Below, one piece after another: positions 25,055 to 34,055 of a DNA stretch of 64,000 bases. The stretch covers positions 26,199 to 90,198 of the forward strand of contig JAYRVH010000047.1 of NCBI GenBank assembly GCA_041918615.1. The letters run 5' to 3'. The stretch's first letter is position 1. The number at the start of each line of letters is the position of its first letter. Source of the stretch: JAEUJM01 sp041918615 (lineage in GTDB: Bacteria > Actinomycetota > Acidimicrobiia > Acidimicrobiales > DATDAH01). Position numbers and translations under genes: made by a program. Below the pieces are notes generated by a model. That model saw nothing but the letters and a program-made list of their open reading frames with translations. It had not been told where the DNA came from and did no database searches.

Positions 25055-25621
25055 TCAAGCAGTGACTCGACTGGGCTCGTAACGCAGAGCGACCGCCCCC
25101 GACCGGAACTCCTCGCGCCCCACGAGCCTCAACTCGAGCCGCTCGCGCAGGCCCGCCAACAACGTCGGTCCGTGGCCCGCCAGGACGGGGTGCACGACGA
25201 ACTCGTACTCGTCGATCAGTCCCAGATCCGCCAAGGCCAGGGGGAGGGTCACGCCTCCCACGGCCAGGCCTTCGCCGGGCTCCCGCTTGAGCTGCTGAAC
25301 CGCTTCCCCCAGGTCGCCCTGCACGAGCTCCGCGTTCCAATCGACCCGGTCCAGGGTGCCCGACACGACGTACTTCTTCGCCCCGTCGATCGCCTCGGCG
25401 AAGGGGATCATCCACTCTGCCATCCAGTCAGGCCACGTTCCCGTCGCCGACTGCCGCCACGCCGCCTCCATCATCTCGTAGGTCACCCGGCCAAAGAGCA
25501 GCGCATCGGCTCGTTCCAGACTGGCGGCGAAATGGCGATGCAACTCCTCGTCCGGGATCCCCACCTGGTGATCGCAGCAGCCGTCGAGGGTGACGTTGAT
25601 CGAGTACCGAAGCGGTCTCAT
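25055..25621 (-). CDS. Dihydrofolate-reductase-like protein (RibD C-terminal fold)
   Basis: A 188-aa single-domain protein of the DHFR/RibD_C superfamily. It begins MRPLRYSINVTLDGCCDH, continues with ALLFGRVTYEMMEAAW and KYVVSGTLDRVDWNAELVQGD, the NADPH-binding GLAVGGVTLPLALADLGLIDEYEFVVHPVLAGHG, and ends near LALRYEPS-type sequence. Such proteins (YyaP/YwjB-like) are common in actinobacteria and mostly uncharacterised; they are unlikely to be the housekeeping folate enzyme. It sits inside the disturbed region between two insertion-sequence-like scraps. Confidence 0.88.
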   Translation of the reverse strand: MRPLRYSINVTLDGCCDHQVGIPDEELHRHFAASLERADALLFGRVTYEMMEAAWRQSATGTWPDWMAEWMIPFAEAIDGAKKYVVSGTLDRVDWNAELVQGDLGEAVQQLKREPGEGLAVGGVTLPLALADLGLIDEYEFVVHPVLAGHGPTLLAGLRERLELRLVGREEFRSGAVALRYEPSRVTA

Positions 25622-26086
25622 GGGTTGCTCTCCCTGGCTGCGGTCGCACGTACCCGGCCGACCCTAATCAGACCGGCGCCGCCGCCATTCTCATCGGTTC
25701 CCCGGTCGGACCTTGCTGGGCGGGCGCGGAGACCACGCTCCGTGGCACCGAAGTGCCGGTCGAGGGCGGCACCGGCAGGGCTGTCGTGTCCCCCGCCGTC
25801 AGCACCCTGCGTGAGGAGATGGCCGTGAGTGGGCGGCGTCTGCTGGCCGCTAGCGGGCAGATTCCGATGGCCGCCCGCAACGGACGTCGCCAGTCCAGAT
25901 CGGCAGGTGGCAAGTGGACCCCGTCGCCGCATCGGCGACACTGGCAGAGATCCGTCGCCGAGCCCTCGTCCCGCCCTTCCTCACATTCTGTCGTGCACCG
26001 GTGCCCAACCAGACCCCGAGTCTGGCGCCGATCGTGCATCAGGGCCGCAACATCGTCGAGGTCGCCCGCAGATCGGACTCGACCGG
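25622..26086. other. Non-coding stretch with insertion-sequence-like scrap
   Basis: About 465 bases with no supportable gene. The part at 25825-25890 (around GCTAGCGGGCAGATTCCGAT) mirrors the scrap at 24868-24945, as expected of decayed mobile-element ends. The remainder contains only short overlapping open frames in high-GC DNA. Confidence 0.35.
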
Positions 26087-26099
26087 TACCGTCGTCTCG
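26087..26099 (+). promoter_or_regulatory. Leaderless -10 element before the Mrr-like fragment
   Basis: TACCGT (26087-26092), six bases, then a GTG at 26099: the spacing seen at intact genes of this window. Confidence 0.45.
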
Positions 26100-26251
26100 T
26101 GCCTGACGCACGCGAACCGTCGCTCCCAACCCACAAGGCACTGCTCTGGCCATGCCTCACCGCGATCGCCGACGACCTGCACGGATCGGGCCAGAAGGCC
26201 GAGATCGTCGAAGCCGTCGACGCGTCCTTCTTCGAGAACCTGGAGGGCTGA
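26099..26251 (+). pseudogene. Truncated Mrr-like N-terminal (winged-helix) fragment
   Basis: A 50-codon frame whose product (MPDAREPSLPTHKALLWPCL, then TAIADDLHGSGQKAEIVEAVDASFFENLEG) resembles the N-terminal winged-helix domain of Mrr-type restriction endonucleases, which typically opens 'lPty..lm.P.L.al..lggsa...eI'. The catalytic endonuclease part is missing, and a stop codon is followed directly by the convergent GH1 gene. The intact leaderless promoter suggests a gene cut short by deletion rather than chance coding. It could still be a free-standing small protein. Confidence 0.45.
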
Positions 26252-26257
26252 GCGGAG

Positions 26258-27640
26258 CTACGCGCTCAGGAAGGCGCGGAACCAGTGGCCGGAGTCCTTG
26301 ATGGTCCGGCGCTGGGTACCGAAGTCGACGTGCACGAGGCCGAACCGGGGGCGGTAGCCGAGCGACCACTCGAAGTTGTCCATGAACGACCAGTAGAAGT
26401 AGCCGTCGACCGCCATGCCGTCGGCCCGGGCGCGGCCTACCTGGGCGATGTGCTTGCGCAGGTAGTCGATGCGACGCAGGTCGTGCACCCGGTCGCCCTC
26501 GGGCCCACCCTCGACGGCGTCGGGCAGCGACATGCCGTTCTCGGTGACCACGATGCTCGGGTACCGGTCGTAGGCGTCGAGCAGGGCGACGGCGTCGTAG
26601 AGGCCCGCCGGGTTCAGCCAGTGGCCCATCTGGTCGCGGTCGCCGCCCTTGACGCCGGGCTTCCGCGTGGCCAGCCCGCCGAGGTAGGGAACGGGGAACG
26701 CGAGCACCGACGCGTAGTACTGCGCCCCGATGAAGTCGAAGTCGACCTTGACCGCCTCGTCGTCGCCGGCACGGATGAAGCGCTCGACCTGGCCGACCAC
26801 CGGGTTGTCGTCGGTGGGGTACCCGAGGCCGAGGTTCGGCTCGAGGAAGATGCCGTGGGTGATCGCCTCCATGGCGCGCTTGGCCCGCTGGTGGATGGCC
26901 GACGGGCCCCGGGCCTCGACCGGACCGATCACGTGGGTGGTGCCGACCACGGCACCGGGCACCCGGTCGCGCACGACCCTGGCGGCGGCGGACTGGCAGA
27001 GGTTCACGTGGTGGACGGCGGCCATGAACGGCCGGGGGCCGACGATGCCCGGCGCGTGCATACCCAGCAGGTAGCCGCCGCCGCAGAACGACAGCGGCTC
27101 GTTGAAGATCATCCAATGCTTCACCCGGTCGCCGAGGCGGTCGGTCATCACGCCCACGTACTCCTCGAACCAGCCGACGATGTCGCGGTTCACCCATCCC
27201 CCGCGGTCCTGCAGCGCCTGGGGGAGATCCCAGTGGTACAGGGTGAGCCACGGCTCCATGCCGTTCGCGAGGGTGGCGTCGACCACCCGTGAGTAGAAGT
27301 CCAGGCCGGCCTCGTTCACCCGGCCCGTACCGTTCGGGAGCACGCGGGGCCACGACACCGAGAACCGGTTGGCGCCGACACCCAGCCCACCCATGATCTC
27401 GAGGTCGGGCTCGTAGCGGTGGTAGAAGTCGCAGGCCTCGTCGCCGTTCTCGCCCGTGAACACCGTGGGTATCGGCCGACGCTTGCGGTGGGTGAACGTG
27501 TCCCAGATGGAGGGGCCCTTCCCGTCGGCGTCCCACCCACCCTCGATCTGGTACGACGCCGTCGCGACCCCCCAGGTGAAGTCGTCGCCGAAGTCGGACG
27601 CCGCCATGCCGAAGAGGTCGGGTGCCGTCAGCTCGCTCAT
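26258..27640 (-). CDS. Glycoside hydrolase family 1 (beta-glucosidase type)
   Basis: A 460-aa GH1 enzyme. The acid/base Glu is in HWMIFNEPLSF and the nucleophile Glu in IVVTENGMSLPD. The N-terminal FTWGVATASYQIEGGWDADGKGPSIWDTFTH is textbook GH1, as is YFYWSFMDNFEWSLGYRPRFGLVHVDF near the end. No signal peptide is seen, so it is probably cytoplasmic, hydrolysing imported beta-linked disaccharides or glycosides. The ATG is chosen because TAGCGT lies seven bases upstream; the open frame beyond it is read-through. It is divergent from a DUF1579 gene. Confidence 0.95.
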   Translation of the reverse strand: MSELTAPDLFGMAASDFGDDFTWGVATASYQIEGGWDADGKGPSIWDTFTHRKRRPIPTVFTGENGDEACDFYHRYEPDLEIMGGLGVGANRFSVSWPRVLPNGTGRVNEAGLDFYSRVVDATLANGMEPWLTLYHWDLPQALQDRGGWVNRDIVGWFEEYVGVMTDRLGDRVKHWMIFNEPLSFCGGGYLLGMHAPGIVGPRPFMAAVHHVNLCQSAAARVVRDRVPGAVVGTTHVIGPVEARGPSAIHQRAKRAMEAITHGIFLEPNLGLGYPTDDNPVVGQVERFIRAGDDEAVKVDFDFIGAQYYASVLAFPVPYLGGLATRKPGVKGGDRDQMGHWLNPAGLYDAVALLDAYDRYPSIVVTENGMSLPDAVEGGPEGDRVHDLRRIDYLRKHIAQVGRARADGMAVDGYFYWSFMDNFEWSLGYRPRFGLVHVDFGTQRRTIKDSGHWFRAFLSA

Positions 27641-27653
27641 CCCGGAGACGCTA
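27640..27653 (-). promoter_or_regulatory. Leaderless promoter of the GH1 gene
   Basis: On the minus strand TAGCGT (27653-27648) is followed by seven bases and the ATG. The same TA can serve a rightward TAACGC box for the divergent gene at 27671. Confidence 0.5.
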
Positions 27654-27670
27654 ACGCCGACAGGCAAGCC

Positions 27671-28153
27671 ATGGAGAACGCGACCCTGCTGCCCATGCAC
27701 CACCGTCTCGCCCGGCTCGCCGGGGCCTACGCCGGCCCCGAGACCGTCCACGGAGACGCGGGAACCGCGGGTGGCGAGGCCACGGGGCGCTTCCGGACGA
27801 ACATGGGGCTGGGTGGCCTGTTCCTGGTGATGGACTACCAACAGGAGCGATACGGCACTATCACGCGCCTCGCCCATGCCGTCTTCGGCTTCGACCCGCA
27901 GACCGATCAGTTCACGATGCACTGGTTCGAGCACTGCGGTGAGGATCCGAGCGCCCGCGGGACCTGGCATGGGGACGACCTCGTGTTCGAGCGGGCCACC
28001 GCCCGGGGCCGAACGCGGTACGCCTTCGGCGCGCCGCTCGCCGATGCCGACACCCTGACCATGAGGCTCGAGACCTCGACGGACGGCGTGAACTGGGTGC
28101 CCGCCTTGACCGGGACCTACCGCCGGGCGAACTGGGACCGCCGGACCCGCTGA
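27671..28153 (+). CDS. DUF1579 family protein
   Basis: A 160-aa protein matching the DUF1579 pattern: HHRLARLAGAYAGPETVHG (weight/dose-type opening), GRFRTNMGLGGLFLVMDYQQER, HAVFGFDPQTDQFTMHWFEHCGE and a final GVNWVPALTGTYRRA. It is a lipocalin-like beta-barrel in prediction, and the family has no known activity. It is divergent from the GH1 gene by 30 bases, sharing a short promoter region, and convergent with hrpB. Confidence 0.85.
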   Translation: MENATLLPMHHRLARLAGAYAGPETVHGDAGTAGGEATGRFRTNMGLGGLFLVMDYQQERYGTITRLAHAVFGFDPQTDQFTMHWFEHCGEDPSARGTWHGDDLVFERATARGRTRYAFGAPLADADTLTMRLETSTDGVNWVPALTGTYRRANWDRRTR

Positions 28154-28228
28154 CGCCTCGCCTGACCTCCAGCGTCACCAGCACCGCCGGACCCAACCAC
28201 CTCGCTGATGCAACACCTCACCACCTCA

Positions 28229-30766
28229 TCACCTCAGACGGCGCGCCCTGGTGCCCGGCTCGGCCGTCGTCGGGTCGGCGGGCCAGTTGTGCTTCGGGTA
28301 GCGGCTGATCATGTCCCTGCGAACCTCGGCCCACGAGCCCGCCCAGAACCCGGGCAGGTCGGACGTCACCTGCACCTGCTGACCGGCCGGAGACAGCAGA
28401 TGCACGGCCAGGGCCACCCGGCCACCGGCGACCGTGGGGTGGACGCCGACGCCGAACAGCTCCTGCACCCGCACCGACACGCTCGGCGGCTCGGTGCCGT
28501 AGTCGACGGGAAGCGAGCGGCCGCTCGGGAGCGTGACCGTCGCCGGAACGACCCGGTCGAGATCGCGCACCAGGTGGTGGCCCAGCCGGTCGCGCAGGAC
28601 CCGGAGGACATCGATGCGCGCGAGGTCGGACCGACGGGTGGCGCCGGCCAGACGCGGGGCCAGCCAGTCTTCGAGCGACGCCGCAAGCGCGTCGTCGGAA
28701 ACGTCTGGCCACCCCCCACCCATGGAGCGCCGCGCGAAGGCGGCCCGACCTTGCAGCGCTCGCGCCTTCGCCGACCAGGTCAAGAGACCGAGCCCGCCGG
28801 TCCGCACCCGGTCGACCAGCGCCCCCGTCGCCTCCGCCCCCGGCTCGGGCCGACCGCGGGCCGACGAGAGCACGAGCGCGTCCAGCCGTCGCTCGGTCAG
28901 GCGTTCGAGGTCGTCACGCTCGACGTTCCAGGCCACGGCCGTCGTCTCGATGATGTCGCCGGCCGCCACGGTCTCCACGTCCTCGGCGTCCACGGAAGCG
29001 GCCAGTCGGACCCCGTCGTCGTCGCGGTGCAGCGGCCCCGGGCCGAGCTCCGCGACGACCAGGAAGGCGGCGTCGGCGAGCGGGTCGCTCGTGCCCAGGG
29101 CCACCCCGCGACCGCTGCGCAGGCGGAACCGACCGGCGCCGCGCGCCTGTGCGATGCGATCGGGGTAGGCGAGCGCGAGCACCTCCCCGCACCGGTCGAC
29201 GTCGGCGTGCCCGGCGGCCACGTCGACCCGCTTGGCGAGCTCGCGCGCCCGCCGGCGAACGGTGGCGAGCGCAGCCCTGTCGGACCGCGGATCACCAGTA
29301 CGGTCATCGGTGATCAGCCGCACGCGAACGCCGATGTCGGCCGTCAGCTCGCTCGGCCGGCCCCGCAGCACATCTCGCTCCTCGAGCAGCGCCGCCAGCG
29401 CGCAGGCGGTCCACCCCAGGCCCCGTGAACGACCCTCGCGCGCCCGGGCCCCCAACACCATGTGGGCGAGCCGCGGGTGGATCGGGAGCCCGACCATGGC
29501 CCGGCCCGCAGTCGTCGCGCGACCGGCGGCGTCGAGGGCACCGAGGCGACGGAGGAGGGTCGTCGCCTCGGCCAGGCGATCGGCCGGGGGTGGGTCGAGG
29601 AAGGCGAGCTCGGCGGACGTCGCCCCCCACACGGCGACCTCGAGGGCCAGCCCCGCGAGGTCGACCGAGGCGATCTCGGGCTCGGCGAACGGCCGGCGGA
29701 CGGCGTGCTCGGCCTCGGACCACAGGCGGTAGGCCACACCAGGCCCGGTGCGCCCCGACCGGCCAGAGCGCTGGACCGCCGAGGCCTTCGACGCCGGCCC
29801 GGTGTGGAGGCGGGTCAGCCCGCTGCGCCGGTCGTATCGGGGTCGACGCAGCTCGCCGGCATCGACGACCACACGCACGCCCTCGACGGTGAGACTCGTC
29901 TCGGCGATGTCGGTGGCCAGGACCACACGCCGCCGCCCCGGCACCGAGGCGCGCAGGGCCAGGTCCTGATCGCCCATCGGCAGCGTGCCGTGGAGCGGTC
30001 GGATGTCCACCCCCGCCGGCAGGCCACCCCCGCCGGCCAACCCCTCGGCGACCCAGCGGATCTCCCGGGCCCCGGGAAGGAAGACCAGCAGGTCGCCCTC
30101 GTCGCTCCCGAGCGCCAGGCGGATCGCCGCGACGGTGGCGTCGGCCAGGCGTCCTCGTCGGTCGCGGGGCACCCAACGGACGTCGACCGGGTACGACCGG
30201 CCGGTGCTGACGATGACCGGGGCGGCAACGGACCCGTCGCCCAAGAGGTCGGCCAACCGGGCCGCGTCGAGGGTCGCCGACATGGCGAGGACCCGGAGGT
30301 CGGGTCGTAGCGCGCTGCGGGCATCGAGGGTGAACGCCAGGGCCAGGTCGGACTGGAGGTTGCGCTCGTGGATCTCGTCGAAGACGACCAGGCCGACGCC
30401 GGGGAGCGACGGATCATGTTGGAGGCGCCTGGTCAGGATCCCCTCGGTCACCACCTCGATGCGGGTGGCGCTTCCGCCATGGCGCTCGTCGCGTGTCCGA
30501 TAGCCGACCGTGGCGCCGACCTCCTCGCCAAGCAGCTGTGCCATGCGCCGGGCCGTGGCCCGGGTGGCGAGCCGGCGAGGTTCGAGCATCACGATCCGGC
30601 CGCCGTCGAGCCACGGCTCGTCGAGGAGCCGAAGAGGCACCACCGTGGACTTCCCCGCCCCCGGCTCGGCCGAGAGGACGGCCGCGCCGGCCGCGGCCAG
30701 CGCGGCGCGCAGCGCCGGCACGCAGTCCTCCACCGCGAGTCCGGTCGGCGCGAGGTCGGGCGGCAT
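28229..30766 (-). CDS. hrpB: ATP-dependent RNA helicase HrpB (DEAH box)
   Basis: An 845-aa DEAH/RHA helicase: Walker A AEPGAGKST, DEAH variant FDEIHERNLQ, motif III MSATLD, motif VI-type QRSGRSGRTGPGVAYRLW, then the winged-helix/ratchet and HrpB-specific C-terminal region ending in WPADPTTAEPGTRARRLR. HrpB proteins are widespread; RNA or ribosome-related roles are assumed but not firmly shown. The length and order match the family. Its start lies 35 bases from the end of the GH65 gene on the same strand, so partial read-through from the sugar operon is possible. Confidence 0.95.
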   Translation of the reverse strand: MPPDLAPTGLAVEDCVPALRAALAAAGAAVLSAEPGAGKSTVVPLRLLDEPWLDGGRIVMLEPRRLATRATARRMAQLLGEEVGATVGYRTRDERHGGSATRIEVVTEGILTRRLQHDPSLPGVGLVVFDEIHERNLQSDLALAFTLDARSALRPDLRVLAMSATLDAARLADLLGDGSVAAPVIVSTGRSYPVDVRWVPRDRRGRLADATVAAIRLALGSDEGDLLVFLPGAREIRWVAEGLAGGGGLPAGVDIRPLHGTLPMGDQDLALRASVPGRRRVVLATDIAETSLTVEGVRVVVDAGELRRPRYDRRSGLTRLHTGPASKASAVQRSGRSGRTGPGVAYRLWSEAEHAVRRPFAEPEIASVDLAGLALEVAVWGATSAELAFLDPPPADRLAEATTLLRRLGALDAAGRATTAGRAMVGLPIHPRLAHMVLGARAREGRSRGLGWTACALAALLEERDVLRGRPSELTADIGVRVRLITDDRTGDPRSDRAALATVRRRARELAKRVDVAAGHADVDRCGEVLALAYPDRIAQARGAGRFRLRSGRGVALGTSDPLADAAFLVVAELGPGPLHRDDDGVRLAASVDAEDVETVAAGDIIETTAVAWNVERDDLERLTERRLDALVLSSARGRPEPGAEATGALVDRVRTGGLGLLTWSAKARALQGRAAFARRSMGGGWPDVSDDALAASLEDWLAPRLAGATRRSDLARIDVLRVLRDRLGHHLVRDLDRVVPATVTLPSGRSLPVDYGTEPPSVSVRVQELFGVGVHPTVAGGRVALAVHLLSPAGQQVQVTSDLPGFWAGSWAEVRRDMISRYPKHNWPADPTTAEPGTRARRLR

Positions 30767-30801
30767 CGCTCCAGTGTCCCCGCTCCGGCACGATGACCTG
30801 C

Positions 30802-33237
30802 TTATCCGGCGTCACCCCGACCGTCGCCGTCTCCTCGGAGCACGAAGGTCCGCTCGTCGCACGGACGCATGACGACGACCTCGCCGTCGATGCCGACGGC
30901 CATGTCGCCGACGTTGGGGTGCGCGGTCACGGTGCACCGGCCGTCGGCGACCTCGATGCCCACCGAACGGTTGCGATAGCCGATGTTGAAGGCCAGGCGC
31001 GTGATCTCGGGCGGCAGTGCCGGCTCGATCCAGAGGACCCCGTCGCGGGGACACACCCCGCCGTAGGCCCGTTGGACGAGATCGACGGTGCCCGCCATGG
31101 CCCCGAGGTGGATGCCCTCGTGGGTGGTGCCGCTGTCGGGCCCGTCGAGATCGCCGTGCAGGGCCCGTTCGAAGAACCGCCAGGAGGGTGCGCGCCCGGC
31201 CCGCGCGAGCAGCCACGAGTGGACGATGCCGCTCAAGGTGGAGCCGTGCGAGGTGCGGCCGAGGTAGTAGTCGACGGTCTTCGTCAGCGTGTCGGTGTCG
31301 AGCGGATAGCCGAGCTGCTGCATCAGGCCCGTCAGCTCGTCGGCCGAGAGCACGTAGAGGAGCATCAGGACGTCGGCCTGCTTCGCGAGGCGGTAGCAGT
31401 TGGTCGAGTCGCCCTCGGCCTCGAGCACGCGGTCGAGCCGACGGATGTCGCCGTACTTCGCGCGGTAGCCCTCCCAGTCGAGCTCGGCGAGGTTCTCGTA
31501 CCCCTCGAACTGCGAGATGACCCCGTCGTGGAACGGCACCCGGAGGCGACGACTGATCTCGTCCCACTGCGCGAACTCGTCCTCGTCCATCTGGAGCTTC
31601 TCGTACAGCTCCTGCCAGCGATGCTCGGTGAGCAGGTCGACGACGTCGAGGGCCCGTGACAGCACCCAGGCCACCATCACGTTGGTGTAGGCGTTGTTGC
31701 GGAGACCGGGGCGCTCGGCTCCCGGGTAGGCCTCGTGGTACTCGTCGGGACCCACCACGCCGTCGAGGTCGAACCGACCGTCGGCGGGGTCACGGGTGAC
31801 CGCACTGGCCCAGAAGCGCGCGATCTCGAAGATCAGCTCGGCGCCGTAGAAGGACAGGAACTCGTAGTTGCGGGTGGCGTCGTAGTACTGCCACACGTTG
31901 TACGCGATGGCGATGTTCACGTGGCGCTGGAGGTGCGAGGCGTCCGGCAGCCAGCGCCCCGACTCGGGGTTGAGGTGCCAGGTCTGGGTCTCCTCCTCGC
32001 CGTTGCTGCCGCTCTGCCACGGGAACATGGCACCGCGGTACCCGGCCTCGGCCGCCGACCGCCGAGCCTCGGGCAGGCGGCGGTAGCGGTAGAGCAGGAG
32101 GCCCCGGGTGAGCTTGGGGAACCGAAGGTTGAGGTAGGGGAAGATGAACAGCTCGTCCCAGAAGACGTGACCCCGGTACGCCTCGCCGTGAAGCCCTCGG
32201 GCCGGAACACCCACGTCGAGGTCGGCGGTGTTCTTGGTCACCGTCTGCAACAGGTGGAACAGGCTCACCCGCAGGGCGAGCTCTGGGGGCGGGTAGCCGT
32301 GGCCGTCGCTGATCTCGATGTCGATGTCGCCCCGCCGCCACACGTGGTCCCAGTGGATGGCGTGGCTCGCCAGGAGCGCCGCGAAGTCGTCGGCCACGGC
32401 CACCCCGCGCACCGCGTCGACAGACGCCTCGGTGACGGCCTGGTCGCGCGAGGTGTAGAGGGCGACCACCTTCTCGACCCTCATGGGGCGCCCTTGCGTG
32501 AGTCCGAGCACGAGGTCGTGGGCGACGTAGCCGGGCTCGCGCACGAGGCCGCGCGTGATCGTCGGGCTCGTGCCGTCGGCGAACACGCGGGTGCGTGCCG
32601 CCATGGCCACCCGGACGTGCGACTGGTTCGTCTCGACCTCGAGCAGCAGGGTTTCCCGGTCCACCTCGTCTTCCCGGAGCGGGGTGAGGTGACACGCCGA
32701 GAGCGACCGGTAGCGGTCCACGCCCGCGTTCTCGACCCGACCGTCGATGCCACTGCAGACCCGGAGCGAGCCCGACCAGTTCTCGGCCGAGAACGACGAG
32801 TCGAGGGCGGCGATGTGCCGGGCGCCCAGGTGCACGAGCCGGCGCTGGACGACCCGGGTCACGCGGCCTTCGGGGTCGCGGAAGCGCAAAACACGTGCGA
32901 GGACCGCCCGACGCATGTCCAGCTCGAGGGTGTGGTCGAGCACCTCGGACGATGCCAGGTCGAACCACGGTCCGTCCTCCACCCGGAAGCAGAGCAGGAG
33001 CCAGTTGGGCAGGTTCACCACGCTCTCGTTGGTGACGCTCCGGCCCTGCACCTCGTCGGTGAGACGGTTGTAGCAGCCGGCGACGTAGGTCCCCGGGTAG
33101 TGGACCCCGTCCGCCTGCGACTCGGGGGCGGCCCCCCGCACCGACCAGTACCCGTTTGCGAGGGTGCACAACGCCTCACGGCGGCCCTCCTCTGCGGGCT
33201 CGAACCCGTCGTAGTGCAGCACCCAGGAACCCGTCAC
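30802..33237 (-). CDS. Glycoside hydrolase family 65 phosphorylase (maltose/trehalose/kojibiose type)
   Basis: A protein of about 811 aa with the three GH65 parts: an N-terminal beta-sandwich (GSWVLHYDGFEPAEEGRREALCTLANGYWSVRG), an (alpha/alpha)6 barrel containing the catalytic acid in GPDEYHE (Glu about residue 499) and GHVFWDELFIFPYLNLRFP, and a C-terminal sandwich with GTTHEGIHLGAMAGTVDLVQRAYGG. These enzymes phosphorolyse alpha-disaccharides to beta-glucose 1-phosphate. The GTG start overlaps the stop of the HAD gene (GTGA). The partner HAD would convert beta-glucose 1-phosphate to glucose 6-phosphate. The 961-codon open frame reaching 33687 is antisense read-through. Confidence 0.92.
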   Translation of the reverse strand: MTGSWVLHYDGFEPAEEGRREALCTLANGYWSVRGAAPESQADGVHYPGTYVAGCYNRLTDEVQGRSVTNESVVNLPNWLLLCFRVEDGPWFDLASSEVLDHTLELDMRRAVLARVLRFRDPEGRVTRVVQRRLVHLGARHIAALDSSFSAENWSGSLRVCSGIDGRVENAGVDRYRSLSACHLTPLREDEVDRETLLLEVETNQSHVRVAMAARTRVFADGTSPTITRGLVREPGYVAHDLVLGLTQGRPMRVEKVVALYTSRDQAVTEASVDAVRGVAVADDFAALLASHAIHWDHVWRRGDIDIEISDGHGYPPPELALRVSLFHLLQTVTKNTADLDVGVPARGLHGEAYRGHVFWDELFIFPYLNLRFPKLTRGLLLYRYRRLPEARRSAAEAGYRGAMFPWQSGSNGEEETQTWHLNPESGRWLPDASHLQRHVNIAIAYNVWQYYDATRNYEFLSFYGAELIFEIARFWASAVTRDPADGRFDLDGVVGPDEYHEAYPGAERPGLRNNAYTNVMVAWVLSRALDVVDLLTEHRWQELYEKLQMDEDEFAQWDEISRRLRVPFHDGVISQFEGYENLAELDWEGYRAKYGDIRRLDRVLEAEGDSTNCYRLAKQADVLMLLYVLSADELTGLMQQLGYPLDTDTLTKTVDYYLGRTSHGSTLSGIVHSWLLARAGRAPSWRFFERALHGDLDGPDSGTTHEGIHLGAMAGTVDLVQRAYGGVCPRDGVLWIEPALPPEITRLAFNIGYRNRSVGIEVADGRCTVTAHPNVGDMAVGIDGEVVVMRPCDERTFVLRGDGDGRGDAG

Positions 33238-34001
33238 CCGACCGCCACCTCGTCGAGGTCGGGGACCACGGTGTGGGCGCCGGCGGCGCGCAGGGCGTCG
33301 CCCCGGCCGACGCGGTCGACGCCGATCACGAGCCCGAAAGAACCTCGACGCCCCGCCTCCACGCCGGCGACGGCGTCCTCGACCACGACGGCGGCCTCGG
33401 GGACCACCTCGAGGCGGCCGGCGGCCTCGAGGAAGAGCGCGGGGTCGGGCTTCCCCGCCAGGCCGAGGCGGTCGCTTTCCAGTCCGTCCACGGCGACCTC
33501 GAAGCGGTCGAGCACCCGCGCTGAGCGCAACACCTCCCGGGCGTTGCGGCTCGCGGAGACCACCGCCACGCGGATGCCGGCGGCCACGAGACGGTCGAGC
33601 AGGCGGACGGCGTCGGCGAACACCTCGGCGCCGTCCGCCGTCAGCCGCTCGTGGAAGTACGCGTCCTTCGCGTTGCCGAGCCCGCACACCGTCTCCCGCC
33701 CAGGCGGGTCGGTGGGCGCACCGTCTGCCAACTCGATCGCCCGAGCCGCCAGGAAGCTGCGGACACCGTCGTAGCGCGGCTTCCCGTCCACCAGGGCGAG
33801 GTACTCACCGACGGCGTCGAACGGCTCGTACGAACGACCGTCCCGATCCCCGCACCGCGCCAGGTACTCGTCGAAGAGCCGCTTCCAGGCTGCAGCGTGC
33901 ACGACGGCGGTGTCGGTGACCACACCGTCCGTGTCGAATATCACCGCGTCGAAGCGGTCTGGGCCCACCATCGGCGACAGTCTCGCCCATCGGGCCGTCA
34001 T
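33234..34001 (-). CDS. HAD-family beta-phosphoglucomutase-like phosphatase/mutase
   Basis: A 255-aa HAD protein with motif I FDAVIFDTDGVVTD (nucleophile Asp), motif II VVSASRN, a Lys in LAGKPDPALF and motif IV VVVEDAVAGVEAG. Thr instead of Phe after the nucleophile, and an alpha-helical cap, match the beta-phosphoglucomutase subgroup. It is translationally coupled to the GH65 phosphorylase, the standard pairing for use of maltose, trehalose or kojibiose; a similar pair occurs in Mycobacterium tuberculosis (Rv3400-Rv3401). The ATG at 34001 is used, though the Met at 33971 is also possible. Confidence 0.9.
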   Translation of the reverse strand: MTARWARLSPMVGPDRFDAVIFDTDGVVTDTAVVHAAAWKRLFDEYLARCGDRDGRSYEPFDAVGEYLALVDGKPRYDGVRSFLAARAIELADGAPTDPPGRETVCGLGNAKDAYFHERLTADGAEVFADAVRLLDRLVAAGIRVAVVSASRNAREVLRSARVLDRFEVAVDGLESDRLGLAGKPDPALFLEAAGRLEVVPEAAVVVEDAVAGVEAGRRGSFGLVIGVDRVGRGDALRAAGAHTVVPDLDEVAVG

Positions 34002-34055
34002 CGGGAAGCGAGGGTGCCGATGACAGGTCGAGCTCTGCGGCCGCGCCGGGCACCA

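Noticed and set aside
30802..33687. 961-codon version of the GH65 gene
   Set aside because: The extra N-terminus is antisense-type Arg/Gly-rich sequence inside the HAD gene. The GTG overlapping the HAD stop gives the normal GH65 N-terminus.
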